NCBI GenBank assembly: GCA_949775045.1
Contig: OX459104.1
Span: 17,490,431 to 17,554,430 of the forward strand
DNA: 64,000 bases
Direction: 5' to 3'
Source of the DNA: Metridium senile
Lineage: Eukaryota; Cnidaria; Anthozoa; Actiniaria; Metridiidae
Both the position numbers and the translations under genes were made by a program. The notes under the pieces were generated by a model. It was not told where the DNA came from. It did not search any database and saw nothing but the letters and a program-made list of their open reading frames with translations. Shown here one piece after another: positions 21,741-34,427 of the stretch (position 1 is its first letter; each line of letters begins with the position of its first letter).

Positions 21741-21990
21741 AGGCTTCGCGTCCTCTCGGATAAGGACGTTAAATCGGAGGTCCCGTCTCGCCACTCACAC
21801 ACTGACCATTAATCGGGGGGACGTAAAAGAACGACTGAGGACGCAGGTCACGACCATCCTCAGTGAAAGGCCTACACTTACACTAATATATACTAATTAC
21901 TAACAGCTAACTATAATGTGTAAAGCGCATTTGAATATATACACATAGAAAGTGCGCTATATAAATACATTATCATTATCATTATCATTA
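21741..21990 (+). mobile_element. Retroposon (LINE/SINE) 3' end
   Basis: 'ggataaggacgttaaatcggaggtcccg' and 'gtgtaaagcgcatttgaatatatacacatagaaagtgcgctatataaat', then (CATTAT)n, is the type of conserved 3' tail and hairpin ending in a short repeat seen in many invertebrate LINE/SINE families. Its hairpin is the reverse complement of the 75-bp satellite monomer. No RT frame is attached. Confidence 0.55.
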
Positions 21991-22112
21991 AACACCAGAA
22001 CCATTCCAAATACTTCAACGATACTAACTGCACGTCATACTATGCCTGATTCTGAAACAAATGAAGCGCCTTAAAGCACTAACTGTTACGTCAATACACT
22101 CGATATATATAT

Positions 22113-22402
22113 ACCTATTTCAAAAATCGTTGTCGCAGCCAAAGCTACGGTCCACACTCTGAAGCATGCAAAGGATGGCGGTAATATGAACTTAATTTCT
22201 GGTTTATTACACGTTTTGTAAAGACATATTTATATTGATATCTACCACAACAACAACTTCTTATGGTCATATAACATAAAAACGTACAACCAAAATATGC
22301 TATGAATAAATCGATAACAAGACAAGAATTACCGACATCCTTTTCAGGCTTCAGAATGTTTACTGTGGCTTTGTTTGCGACATCGAGTTTTGAAATAGGT
22401 GT
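22113..22402. mobile_element. MITE with ~55-bp TIRs, TA flanks
   Basis: The left end is ACCTATTTCAAAAATCG, followed by 'ttgtcgcagccaaagct'. The inverted end, 'tttgcgacatcgagttttgaaataggt', finishes at 22,400. TA-rich DNA flanks it, as with the 3,916 and 7,365 elements; isolated ends of this family also occur at about 54,095-54,125 and 55,262-55,285. Confidence 0.7.
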
Positions 22403-22622
22403 ATGCATACATGATATAAATAGCGAATGTATTTGGCATATCTAATGATATGTGATTTCTTACTATGTTTTAAAACATCCAAAGTATACTTTTTTGATGT
22501 CTATGAGAACTCAGAAGTAATTATATCAAGTGGTAAACATTGCATGCAAGGCACAACCCCAGGGTGATGTGTTCGGCAACCATATATGAGATAAATCACT
22601 CACTAATAAAGCCAATCAATTT

Positions 22623-22823
22623 GTGACGAAAAGGCTGTACTTGACTAGAATTAACAACTTTGTCTTTAAATAAAATAGTCAATCGATGTGTGACGAAAAG
22701 GCTGTACTTGACTAGAATTAACAACTTTGTCTTTAAATAAAATAGTCAATCGATGTGTGACGAAAAGGCTGTACTTGACTAGAATTAACAACTTTGTCTT
22801 TAAATAAAATAGTGAATGATGTG
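22623..22823. repeat. 67-bp tandem repeat, three copies
   Basis: Units start at 22,623, 22,690 and 22,757 and are almost identical: 'gtgacgaaaaggctgtact...aataaaatagtcaatcgatgt'. A single related copy lies at 50,078-50,140. Confidence 0.85.
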
Positions 22824-23044
22824 TGACTATTTGCGTCATTGTTATATTATTGCAGTTCTAATTAAGGCCATGATATGCAATATATTTAAATGTCTATATT
22901 GGACCTCGATATTGAGTCAATAACGATATTTATATAAAGCATAAACGTCAGTAGAATTAAGTCAACATTTTTTTACGGTGTTACAAATTTCATTTGCATT
23001 TGCAATTGCAATTGCAATTACCATTCCATCAAGTATAAGGCTCT

Positions 23045-23317
23045 TCATCTGGCATATGCAATCATTTGTACAGGTACATGGTAACGGTTTCTTTTACGGC
23101 TCTCGTATATTTTTATCAGTTTATGTTCGTTATTAAATTCTTTTTCAAAATATTCTCGCGTGTATTTTATTTTTAAATCGTATTGCGTATATTTTTTACC
23201 GGTTTTTCTGCTGTATATCAAAATGGTTTCTTCAGGACGTTTGCCCACCAGCATTAACTCTAAAAAGCCGTTTATCAAACCAGGTATGTTTTTCTTAGTC
23301 TTTTTCCAACTATTCAT
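23045..23317 (-). CDS. Uncharacterised 90-residue ORF
   Basis: It has an ATG start and TGA stop, is Lys/Arg/Tyr-rich (KTGKKYTQYDLKIKYTREYF; ESRKRNRYHVPVQM), and has no recognisable domain, signal peptide or membrane segment. Codon use is not repeat-like, and the frame is opposite to no known gene. It could be a small single-exon gene, an exon of a larger gene or a chance ORF. No neighbour supports a role. Confidence 0.25.
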   Translation of the reverse strand: MNSWKKTKKNIPGLINGFLELMLVGKRPEETILIYSRKTGKKYTQYDLKIKYTREYFEKEFNNEHKLIKIYESRKRNRYHVPVQMIAYAR

Positions 23318-23469
23318 ATATTTCTATTATCATTCACAACTCTCTAGGTTGCTTTTTGCATAATTTCGTACGTTTTTATTGTAGATTTACACGGTCAAGT
23401 TTTTTAGCCCCTAGGTTTGTTTTCATTCAACTTACATTTCTCTGACACAATTACAACCACTTTCACTCA

Positions 23470-23643
23470 TCTAATACACGTATACATCTATGGTAACCGC
23501 GTGTAGGGTTAAGCTCTAAGGCCTTGGAGTATGAAACACGTTTGTCATCTACCATAATGACAACAGTTTAACATCTTAGCCCCTGATGAGTTATGTTAAA
23601 CTGGGTTTACCATTACACTATATCGATCTATTCGTGTATTAGA
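23470..23643. mobile_element. MITE with TCTAATACACG ends
   Basis: 'tctaatacacgtatacatctatggtaacc' and an inverted 'ggtttaccattacacta...cgtgtattaga' bound 174 bp. An inner 'agtttaacat...atgttaaact' hairpin adds to the fold. Confidence 0.6.
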
Positions 23644-23867
23644 CCACATATGAGCTCATATCACAAATCACCTACAAACACACAAAATATATCCCTCTAC
23701 CATAACAATAGAGTCCGATTACCCTCTATTATTTAAACAAAAGTTAATATCAATAAATAATTATTATCATTATATATATATAATTCATTATATAATAATT
23801 TATTAATCATAATAGTTAATGTGAAGACGAGGAGGAAAAGACTGATGAATGCCCTTTAATATATGTA

Positions 23868-24044
23868 CAGTGGTACCTCTGTTAAGCGATCACCCATTAA
23901 GCGAACACCCTCTATTAGGCGGCCACAATAAAAATCCCCGAATCTTTTCTTATACCTATTCTCTATCTGTATTCAGCAGCCAACCTCTATTAAGCGGCCA
24001 TATTGGAAAATCCCGAGGGTGACCGCTTAATAGAGGTACCACTG
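23868..24044. mobile_element. Tc1/mariner-pogo type MITE
   Basis: The ends CAGTGGTACCTCTGTTAAGC and 'gcttaatagaggtaccactg' are inverted repeats flanked by TA (23,866-67 and 24,045-46). The 'CAGTGG-ACCTC-TTAAGCG' type of end is typical of pogo/Tigger-like elements. It is 177 bp and non-coding. Confidence 0.8.
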
Positions 24045-24253
24045 TATTTTGATTAGAACAGTATAATTATTTATTCATGTAAATAATTAGGTTCTTATTA
24101 CAATATTTTAAATTAGATCTAAAAAAAACCTATGGGAGTTTCTAATAAAGTTATAATTATCATTAGCGGACCCATCTCGAGAAAAAAAAAAAAATTATTC
24201 TGTCTCTTGGCACCTCCATATATGGGTGTAGGAAATCCTACGATTCCTACCAA

Positions 24254-24261
24254 TGACGTCA
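24254..24261 (+). promoter_or_regulatory. CRE (TGACGTCA) upstream of the acidic gene
   Basis: A perfect CRE palindrome about 110 bp before the ATG at 24,373, next to 'gattcctac'. A similar 'gattcctactggcgtcat' is found at 49,234-49,253 in front of the recombinase gene. Confidence 0.4.
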
Positions 24262-24372
24262 TTTTCCTACCGAGAAAAAGGCCAGGCAGCTAAGGCGAAA
24301 AATATTGACGGACATATCCTTAGTCAATTTCTTCTCGTGCACGTGGTGTTCTTGTGCTTTTCATCGCTTATA

Positions 24373-27300
24373 ATGGAGACTGAACCACATTCAGAAAGGG
24401 TAAGTTAATTGAAATGAAGTTTTTAACGAGGATATTGAAGTGTTTACTTAGAATAACAATCGCCAACGAACTGTATGAAAACTTTCGTCGACTGACAGCT
24501 TTCTTCGTGAACTCTTCCTATTAAACGGCGCTTGGCATAATTTGATATTTTTTACTGTTAGTTTTGAATAATAGAACATGTTATACATGGAATAGAATAT
24601 AATAGAACATGTTATAGAGCATGTTATACTCCATCTGTTTTAATAGAAGATTTGAATAAGCTTATCAAAGTTTATCAACTTGTAGATTTTTGTAATATGA
24701 CGCGACGGACGTAAGCTTACGTTAAGCTTATATTTAAGTCTAATCTTAAAGAAACTTGTGGTCTCACACAAAATGTAAAACTTAGATTTGTTGTTAATCT
24801 GTTTTTGTTTTGTTTTTAAATTCTAGGAATCTGAGGAAGAAGTCGAAGAAGAACGAGAAATATCTCAAAACGAAGATCATGTAAGTTGACACATCTTGAC
24901 GGTGCATCAAGGAGCATCAAGGAAAATAATCAAGCAAACTAGAAAATTTAAAGCAATCTGGATTGATCACTTTGACCTCCTGAAACTCGAATTCTGAAAA
25001 TTTAAACTTTATTAATCAGCAAACATGAAAAGCAAGAGAGGCATTGGAATTAGGATCAAAATTCGTGTTGTAGCTACGGTTATTTTGCGAATGTTTCAAA
25101 CGTTTTATTTGGAAAACAATCTCACTTTTCTCGACAAGTACATTTCCACAATGAATTCCAATATTCACAATATTAACACTCGTGGATATTAATGACACTA
25201 TCTTTTTAGAAAAGTAAAAATGTTGATATTTGGTTCAAATTTAGCGGAGTTATATGAAGTCAAAGTGATCCAGATTTCTATACATTTTCGCATTGTCAAG
25301 CGTCTGCGATGAAGAACAGGGGCTCTGGCCTAATCCGTTTTTCATGGATTTTCATTGGCTGCTTGGAATTTGCCATTGCTTGAGCATTTCTCTGGCAGTG
25401 AATTTTTACCAGTAAAAAAAGACTATAAGTAATCAGCAAGTAAAAATTCTACAAGTTGCGATTATAGTTTCTCATGAAAAGACAAATTAAAACAAACAAA
25501 AACTTGCCATTTCAGTTGAAATTCACTCTGCGTGCTCTGCTACATTTACATATACTGCGAAATATTTATTAATTATTTACCATATAAGCCTAAAATTCAA
25601 TACTGAATATAAAAGGCTGCATTACATATTACAATACATGAGGAACAGAAAAAAAAATCAAAATATATCTTATAAATAGTGATTTTGCTAATGCTACTTT
25701 TCCTGGCAACTTATTACCTTTCCTGTAGGGTTCTTTGAATGAAAGCATACTTATAATAATCACACTTTTGGTATCTTATATGCATGTTCAGACAAGCGTG
25801 TGTGTGTATAATTATATGTAACTGGTTTGAGATTAATATCATCTACATTTGCCAAGTTATTTCTAAATTTATACAACAAAGTCAGTCGAGCAATTGTTCT
25901 ACTAGATTGTAATGTCTTCCAGTCCAAATAATATAATGCATTGCATTGTAAGTAATCAGCAGTTGTAATATTGTTCAATTCCTTCTTTTTGCCCTATAGT
26001 TAATGAGAAAATGGCTTTGAATTGAACTAATGACTACCAATAACATGTCTCTATTATTTAAAGGTTTCTGATGACTCTAGTGATGATGATGTACTCGCAA
26101 GTAGCGGTGATGATGATGATGATGATGAAGTAAGTAACTAATTGATCAATTCTTAATTATAGAAGAGATTGTTCAAAAGCAGATGTTAAATCTCCATATC
26201 CCCTTTGTTATATGAGCCAAGCCTGTGACCACGCCTTTGACTGATCTGTATATCTTAGCACGATTAAGTGTTCTTATTGGATAGAATATACCTAATAAAC
26301 TTTTACTTGTTGTGCAGTTAGAACCTTTGAAATGTTGATAAAAATAAGCAGTCAAAACACTACATGTCTTTGTATGCTGTGCAATTATACATGTGTATTG
26401 CTAGTGCTTTAACAATCTAAAGAAAAGATAAGATAACCTATTTAAATCAGTTGATTGAAATCAAATGGTTTTTAAAGCATATTGATATATGGAAATATTG
26501 GTCATTTTACAGTTGCTTTTTGATCATTGTGTTGATAAGTTCTTCTGTCTATGTTCACATTCTGTAAAAATTAGTAAATGTGTGTGAATGATTATCTGTA
26601 AACTAATATTCTTTATATTTAGGTATTTTTAGATTTTTTATTTACAAATAGGTATTTTTAATTTTTTTTAGTTAAATTTAGATTATTTTTCAGTCTTTTC
26701 AAAATGTCTTGTTTATATTATAATGATATACTATTTTTTTTTATAGGAGTGTACTTTTACAAATTACTTAAAAACAATCTATCAAAGAGAAGACATAAAA
26801 AAAGTGGTCACAGAAATGAATAAGGAACCTCTGACAGCACCAGAGTTGTCTAGGACATTCTATGATGCCATGACCTCAGTCATCATTCCGCCACATTCTC
26901 ACACTCCTTCACAAGAGCCAATTCTGCCTTCTACATCATCCACACAGTCACCTATACAACAAGACATTTTAGCCGCACTTCACAATATATCATCAAAGCT
27001 TCAGCACTTCACTACCCACATACCTACATTACCTGACAACACAAATGCAGCTGACACACAACATGTAGCTAGGCAAATTGCTCATTGGTCATCATTATTT
27101 CTCAGCATGTTCCAAAATACGTCAACATCCATACCACAGCCACTAACAACCATACCACAGCCATCATCTGTTCCACTGCCACAACCATCCATAGCACTGC
27201 CACCAACATCCATACCACAGCCACTATCATCTGTTGCACTGCCACAACCATCCATGTCACTGCCATCAACATCTGTTCCACTGCCACCAACATCCATATC

Positions 27301-27985
27301 ACAGCCGCTATCATCTGTTCCACTGCCACAACCATCCATGGCACTGCCATCAACATATGTTCAACTGCCACCAACATCCATACCACAGCCACTATCATCT
27401 GTTCCACTGCCACCAACATCCATACCACAGCCACCAACATCCATACCACAGCCACTATCATCTGTTCCACTGTCATCAACATCCATACCACAGCCACTAT
27501 CATCTGTACCACTTCCACCAATGTCCATACTACAGCCATCAACATCCATACCACAGCCATTATCATCTGTTCAACTGCCACCAACATCCATACCACTGTC
27601 AATGCCACCAGCATCTGTTCCACTGGCATCATCACCAAATCGACAAATTGATGCGCAGACCGTCCAAGTTTATAGGGAATATGGAGCTGGTCACTCCAAT
27701 ATCCAAGAGTGGCTATTAAGCCTCCATATTCCACGTAATGTTGATAGTCTTCAACAAATCAAAGACATCTGGGAGCATGGAGGAAAGGATTGTCCACCTT
27801 TAAAAACCTGGACTCCAAAGATGAGAAGACCTGGTAAAACCAGCCACTCTTCTATATTTAATCAAAGAAAAAAAGTATACAACACATTCCAAGAATGCTG
27901 TTTCAAAGAGGACCAAGTCTATAAAGTCTACAAAGAGGTTAAACCTGGAAAATTATATAAAATTTTATCGTCCAAAGGACATTAA
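24373..27985 (+). CDS. Acidic, proline-rich protein with GCR1_C-like C-terminal domain (four exons)
   Basis: Exons 24,373-24,399, 24,827-24,880, 26,064-26,129 and 26,747-27,985 all join in phase 0 with good GTAAG donors and polypyrimidine-AG acceptors, giving about 461 residues. Residues 1-49 are a Glu/Asp-rich tail (ESEEEVEEE; GDDDDDDE). Next comes ECTFTNYLKTIYQ and then a long Pro/Ser/Thr region made of SIPQPLSSVPLPPT-type repeats (about 155-310), which is disordered and encoded by a minisatellite. The C-terminal ~100 residues (QQIKDIWEHGGKDCPPLKTW, then FNQRKKVYNTF) resemble the GCR1_C DNA-binding domain that accompanies Crypton recombinases; this is a pattern match by eye. A nuclear DNA-binding role is inferred. 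The gene faces the tyrosine recombinase gene at 39.5-49.1 kb. Overlapping ORFs in the repeat region are shadows. Confidence 0.72.
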
Positions 27986-28022
27986 ATAATATTTATACAG
28001 AATTCCAACTATGACAAGTCTT

Positions 28023-28156
28023 AGGGGCTGTTTATATGAAGGCGAGGTGTCCCTACTATCCAGGATAACTCTATTGTTTTCAGTCCCCCAGGGAATATAA
28101 AACAATAGAGTTATCCCGGCTAGCAGGGACAGCTCAATTTTATATAAACAGCCCCT
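28023..28156. mobile_element. MITE with AGGGGCTGTTTATAT ends
   Basis: AGGGGCTGTTTATATGAAGG and the inverted 'tttatataaacagcccct', plus an inner 'ataactctattgtttt...aaaacaatagagttat' pair, make a 134-bp near-palindrome. Confidence 0.75.
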
Positions 28157-28382
28157 TTTTGTCCAAAATAATAATCATACAGAGTTCAAACTCTTGGAGT
28201 GCAAACACTAAAGGCATACGAATGTGCTAATTAAATGTTATGTAGTGCAATATGCATGTGGAGACCAAAGACATCAGTAATGAATTAGTATTGTTAGTGG
28301 TTCCCCGATTTTATTGTTTGCACTATGTCGTCAGAAGGGAGGGCATTATAAACAAATAATAATTATGTACTATTTACAAAAA

Positions 28383-28455
28383 GAGAGAGTGTTTTATCAG
28401 GTATAAAGATGTGAGCTGTAGGCAAGCATCTTTATACCTGACAAAACACTCTCTC
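28383..28455. repeat. 'GTGTTTTATCAGG' foldback
   Basis: 'gagagagtgttttatcaggtataaagatg' pairs with 'catctttatacctgacaaaacactctctc'. It belongs to the family at 20,278 and 52,101. Confidence 0.75.
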
Positions 28456-30030
28456 ATTTATTAAAAAACTCCAACCCAGTTTTTAAACCTACTCCTTCAA
28501 GTTTCTTGAAGAAATATTCAAAATCGGTTCAAATTTCTAATTACAGTGCAGAAACTCCAACCGGAACAACTTGAGATAAATTGATAATCAACCAATCATA
28601 TTGCACCTTTCAGTTTTAATGTTTTGTCTAAGTTGGAGTTTTTGCACTAACATTAGTGAACGCCTCACATTAAATTTCTATGGGATATCTCTATGGGATA
28701 TCTATTTCTTGTCAATAAAAAATAGGCCAATCAGAGCGCGCAATTCTACTTGTATATGTTATAATTGTTGTTGTTATTGTTCGCAAAGTATATTTACAAA
28801 ATAACATGTTATCAAAACATTATTGAATTAATTCTATTTTCTTTATAAAATCATTTTTGTAAAATTGTGAGTTTAAATAATATTTAAACTATATATAGAT
28901 TATCAAAAAACTGGATATTAAACAATAATCATTTATATTTATATATTTCCAATGTACTTTAGAACTTAGTATTGGAATTTTGTATTGTTTAAATGCATTT
29001 ATACAAGTTATATAAATTATGAATATTTTATAGATATTCGCTTTGTGTATATATTTCTTGTCTTAAGTCTTTGTTACTGTTCATACCCAATGTATCAATA
29101 TTATTATGTATATTAAAATTGCTAATATATGGATTGTTATTTATTATTTTTTGTATAACAACCTGTTAAGCCAAGCAGGTTCTTACATGCGAGTTACAGT
29201 CAAATTACAGCGGGATAAACCCAAGAGTTTTACTTTGACACAGTGTATTGCAAATTTACAAGAAAATTCCATGCTGTAATAGAGGAAGTCCATAAAACAG
29301 TATAAGCAGCACCATAGTATATATAGGTCTAGTGTTAAATACATTGTTGTAATAGCACTAGAAAACAATAGACATTTATTCTAATCATAAAATATTACAT
29401 ATTCTCTTTTATAACAATTAAGAACTTCATTAAGTACCTATTTTGCCTAAATTATCAAAAACTACCCCTTAATGGAAGGACCGTTTTTGCCAGACTTAAG
29501 AATAAAGGTTTTTATTTGCGAGTGTTTACTGCATAGAAAATTCCATAACCATGGAAAATAAGATTATACAGTCCTGGGAACGTTTAATTCAATTTTGAAT
29601 AAAACCATAATATATCGCACATGCATGTTATTGAACTAAAAATGACGAAAATTATGCTTAGTTCACAGTACTCAGATATTATACGAGCAATTCAGATCTA
29701 ATTTGTAAATTGTATACAACATGGATGTGAGTTGGACTAAAGTTTTTCATATAAAGTAAGTTAGCTAAGTTTCTGAAATGCTTTTAGTCAATCAGGTGTC
29801 AGGAGACAATTATGAATCTGAGTCTGAGGTAAGTTACCTTTTAACAGCAACCAGTGTGACGTTAAGGAACATATATAACTCCAAGAACCTGCTGGCTGGC
29901 TATTTGTCTGATTGTAACTGCAGTTTTCGGTTGAAATGCATTTTACGGGTTTTTGTATTCAAACGTAGAAGAAACAAAGTCATTCTACTCTGTTTATAGC
30001 AGAAAAAATTCATTGAAATTGTAAGAGAAA
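28456..30030. other. No recognised feature
   Basis: AT-rich intergenic DNA. Small ORFs have no domain and no splice partners that I could connect. Confidence 0.4.
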
Positions 30031-30505
30031 CATAATTTGCGACATCGCAAAGTGTGGCTGTCTACTTTTAAACCATAGTTCGCGCTGTCGCAAACTGTGG
30101 CTTTGGAGTAATGGCCTATAGGCCATGGTATTGAAACCATAGTTCGCGACATCGCAAAGTGTGGCTGTTTTCTTTAAACCATAGTTTGCGATGTCGCAAA
30201 CTGTGGTTGTCTACTTTTAAACCATAGTTCGCGCTGTCGCAAACTGTGGCTTTGAAGTAATGGCCTATAGGCCATGGTATTGAAACCATAGTTCGCGACA
30301 TCGCAAAGTGTGGCTGTCTTCTTTAAACCATAGTTCGCGACATCGCAAAGTGTGGCTGTCTACTTTTAAACCATAGTTCGCGCTGTCGCAAACTGTGGCT
30401 TTGGAGTAATGGCCTATAGGCCATGGTATTGAAACCATAGTTCGCGACATCGCAAAGTGTGGCTGTCTACTTTTAAACCACAGTTCGCGCTGTCGCAAAC
30501 TGTGG
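30031..30505. repeat. Array of ten 28-bp palindromes
   Basis: Ten hairpin units of the form CCAYAGTTYGCG-AYRT/CTGT-CGCAAASTRTGG, spaced 40-65 bp apart. A second palindrome, ATGGCCTATAGGCCAT, recurs three times between them. ORFs called here arise from the repeat. Confidence 0.85.
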
Positions 30506-31428
30506 CATTGGAGTACAGTATGCAAATCCGGACAGTGTACAAATCCGGACACTTTGGCATTTAAGCGTTAAAAAAGCGATCGAATTTGAAAACAACATTA
30601 TAGAATTAAGTATTTGTATGTGTTCTATTGTGTAGGAAGTTTATTTGTGACAATCGAGGTATTTTCAGAGAGGAAAAAAAGCGATATTGTGAATATGCAA
30701 ATTCGCAATAAGTCAGTTTTTAACACGCTTTGAATTACATGTTAAACTTAAAATGGTGATTATTATGCAGAATCAAATGATAACGCCAAGATATGTAGTA
30801 GGTTTTCAATTGCAAACTATGTGTTATCTTGTGTGAAAAGAAGAACTTTTATAAGTTTAAAATAAGTGTAGGAGACGGTTTTAAAAATACTACTAAAATC
30901 CACTAAGGTATGTGCAATCCCGGACGATAAAATAAACAAGATAAACAATCACCCGTAACTTTGAATTATAGGTTAAAATTCGTTAAAAAAATATACAATT
31001 CAACTGCAGGTTGATTTTGCAAACTGCAAAATTTATCTTTTGGATAGTTTAATCATCATGCACTATTCATTTAGTAGGACATTTATATTCATTTGCAGAA
31101 TCCAGCGCACGAGTGCAAATTTATGCTTTAATCTCACATTTTACTGTGGAAATAGAAAATCTATCATAAGCATTCGAAAATTAGGAAATAACTTCAAAGA
31201 ATTGATTAAACAGAACCTACTTAATAGTGTCCGGCTTTGCACACAACTGTCCGGAATTGCACCACTCAAGCTACTTTACAAATATATCCATAACATTTTT
31301 ATTAACCGCTAAAACTGACCCTCATCTCAAGGAAAAATATGTTTCTTAAACAATGAATTTAACGAATGATATGGCAATTTATCTTAAAACCGTCCGGAAT
31401 TGCACACACATACTGTAATGCTATAAAA
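30506..31428. other. No recognised feature
   Basis: AT-rich spacer between the two palindrome clusters. 'gtccggattt/gtccggaattgcac' fragments recur at both ends. Confidence 0.35.
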
Positions 31429-32415
31429 CCGTAGTTCGCAACATCGCAAAGTATGGTTGCCCGGTGTTTAACCAAAGTTCGCGATATCGCAATGTTTGGT
31501 ACCACACTTTGCGACATCGCAAAGTATGGAGCTGCTGCGAAATGTTTCTGTCGAAGCATAGTATTCTTGTAGACTTTATACAATTCTATCAGATATGAGA
31601 TTAGATCTCGCGGGTGAGCCCGTTTTCCCCCATAATTCGCGATGTCGCAAACTATGGTAATAGTGTAGTCCCGCGAATTGCGATATCGCGAACTGTGGTA
31701 ATAGTGTAGTCCCGAGAATTGCGATATCGCAAACTGTGGTAATAGTGTCGCAAAAATATGGTTTCAAAATAAAAGACGTCGGGGAAACATATATTGAAGG
31801 CATGCAATAGAAAGCAACTTCACGCAAAGGTATATTCCATTCAACATTCTCTCATTGTCTTGGAGACCCGGGGGGAAGGGGGAGGGAACCCATCGGGTAT
31901 GCTCTCTTAGGGGTAAAAAAGGCATTGCTCCATGGTGATAAAACCGTAGTTCGCGACATCGCAAAGTGTGGTTGCGCGGTCTTTAACCAAAGTTTGCGAT
32001 GTCGCAAGGTTTGGTACCACACTTTGCGACATCGCAAAGTATGGAGCTGCTGCGAAATGTTTCTGTCGAAGCATAGTATTCTTGTAGACTTTATACAATT
32101 CTATAAGATATGAGATTTGATCTCGCGGGTGAGCCCGTTTTCCCCCATAATTCGCGATGTCGCAAACTATGGTAATAGTGTAGTCCCGCGAATTGCGATA
32201 TCGCGAACTGTGGTAATAGTGTAGTCCCGAGAATTGCGATATCGCAAACTGTGGTAATAGTGTCGCAAAAATATGGTTTCAAAATAAAAGACGTCGAGGA
32301 AACATATATTGAAGGCATGCAATAGAAAGCAACTTCACGCAATAATCTCTCATTGTCATGGAGACCCGGGGGGAGGGGGGACCCATCGGATATGCTCTCT
32401 TACGCGGGTAAAAAT
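31429..32415. repeat. ~513-bp direct duplication carrying palindromes of the 30-kb family
   Basis: Unit 1 (31,429-about 31,925) and unit 2 (31,942-32,415) are near-identical, offset 513 bp. Each contains six variants of the CCATAGTTCGCGA..TCGCAAACTATGG palindrome, including 'gcgaattgcgatatcgcgaactgtgg'. Each ends in a purine-rich 'gagacccggggggaggggg' stretch. Some 22 palindromes occur from 30.0 to 32.3 kb. Confidence 0.82.
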
Positions 32416-34019
32416 CGGTGATTTGGTATCTTTTAGGGTATCGAAAGAGTTGTTAAATATAGATTTGAAGTTTAAAAACAATAAATCTTTATTTCTAAAA
32501 TAATTTTGAAAATTACTACATTAAAAAAACTCACATATAAGAACCTAATGAATTAAGAACCTAACACTCTAAATTGTCATTTAAATACCCCAAAATATAA
32601 GAACTTGTTTAACACAGAACCAACTGAGTTATGAAGGTAATGTACTTTCCAAAAATAGGTATTTCTTTTGTATTTCATCTTGGCCTCAAACTATATTTTG
32701 AGTGGCCAATTCACGCTTTTAAATCTATAATCTGAAGGTTCTTGCACTCCAGAGTTCATTTAGCAGGAGCATATCCCGGGACATGTAGCAGCAATAAAAT
32801 CATAATAATATGGAGGGACATTAGACAGTGACTAACAGTAATTCATTTTCATGCAAAATGTATCCTTAGGATATGTACATGTACCGAATATGATTTTGTT
32901 ACTATGATACATGATACATACCCTTACTCTTCAAACAATTTAAAATAAACCTGGGCACTACTAATTAGCATCTCATGTTTTTTTATTTCATTAATTAATA
33001 GTGCCCAGTTTCATTATTTATAATTACAGCACAATAGAAAAATCACCGCAACAAGATTTTACTTGATTTGCATAAACTGTAACTTTAGTTTTCTCATCCA
33101 CGACAATTTCATATTTGTAATGTAAATACCAATTGGCTTGCAGATTAATTTGTATATCAAATACAGATGGGTTCCTCATATTTTACAACACAGTTATAAT
33201 AATAATATTAATTTATTTCATTAAAACAATGCATCATGCACACTCTCAATGCTTTTTAAAATATAAAAAAATTAGAGCAATATACAACTATATACATATA
33301 AAACAATAATAAATAAAACCCCACAGATAAGAACCTGGATTTAGACCACCATTACATAAGAACCTTTTTTCGCATAAGGGTTTGAAAAGGATCTTATTTC
33401 ATAATTAACATGTACTACTTAGAAATTACATATAAACAAAACATATTCTACCAGGCAATGGAAATTATCCGTTGCAATGCATTTCAGAAGTAATGTAGAC
33501 ATAACTATATTCATATATTGTATTACAGTGAAACTAAGAAAACCATGAACAACTATAATATGTCTGGAATCTTTATCGTCTTCTGACTAATCACATTCAA
33601 GCAACTTATTTACATAATATTATGTTAATCGATTTGTCTAGATGCTTATGGTACCGAATAAACATGATTGTTGTTGTTTTTGTGTACACTCTCTTTGAAC
33701 AACCACCCTCGTATGAAACCATCTCCCGTAGATAATAAACATTCCAGACATATTTTAGGTGTTTGTGGTTTTCATAGTTTTACTGTAAATGATAGGCTGC
33801 ACCAGTAGTCTTCCAGGAAAAAAACACATTTTTATCTAAATAGCCTTATTTCCCATTTATATAATAACTTTTTTAGGCTAACTTGAAAAATACATGTGGG
33901 GTTTTACTTTATAACCTGAGATTTATAGATTCCTAAAAATTATTCTGTCCTTTTAACACTTGTATCCCATCAATGCCTCAAAAACAGCATCAATGTATAC
34001 ATGTTTGATCATAGTTAAT
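32416..34019. other. Gene-free, one small hairpin
   Basis: At 32,949-33,010 'cctgggcactactaatta...ttaattaatagtgcccag' forms a short inverted repeat. Nothing else is supported. Confidence 0.4.
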
Positions 34020-34306
34020 AGAGGAGAATGGTTAGGAAGCCTACTGTTATATGTCTTTGTTTGCTTTTGATGCTGGACCGGTCATAACTGTGCACAATCT
34101 TTGTTCTATTCTCTTTAGAAACGGCTTTCTCTATTGTATTATTGTTTAGAATATAACATTATCTATAAGAAAGAAACGCTTGGATCCAGTCATTCAGCCG
34201 TAGCCAGTGAGGGTAAAACAATGGTAAAACAAAAGATTGTGCACTCTCATGATTGAAAAAAGGCGAACAAAGACATATAACAATAGGTTTCCTAACCATT
34301 CCCCTC
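34020..34306. mobile_element. MITE with AGAGGAGAATGGTTAGGAA ends
   Basis: 'agaggagaatggttaggaagcctactgttatatgtctttgtt' is repeated inverted at 34,265-34,306. Inside lie 'ggtcataactgtgcacaatctttgtt' and 'aacaaaagattgtgcac'. A more decayed copy is at 38,762-39,096. Confidence 0.75.
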
Positions 34307-34427
34307 TAAATATGGTTTGATTAAGAATGTCAAAATATATGTATATTGCACAGACTTTCTTTTTGGGGGCAATCCAACAGTAAATGCTGATATAAATTCA
34401 AAATAAATAAGTTCAAATATGGCTGAT

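Noticed and set aside
23582..23600. CTGATGAG as a possible third hammerhead core
   Set aside because: No GAAA with flanking stems follows at the needed distance.
27085..27734. Several His/Thr/Met/Val-rich ORFs overlapping the proline repeat region
   Set aside because: Other-frame shadows of the minisatellite that encodes the Pro/Ser/Thr repeats of the spliced gene.
30116..32342. Small ORFs (LRHRELW-type repeats) at 30-32.3 kb
   Set aside because: They are translations of the palindromic repeat, in several frames.
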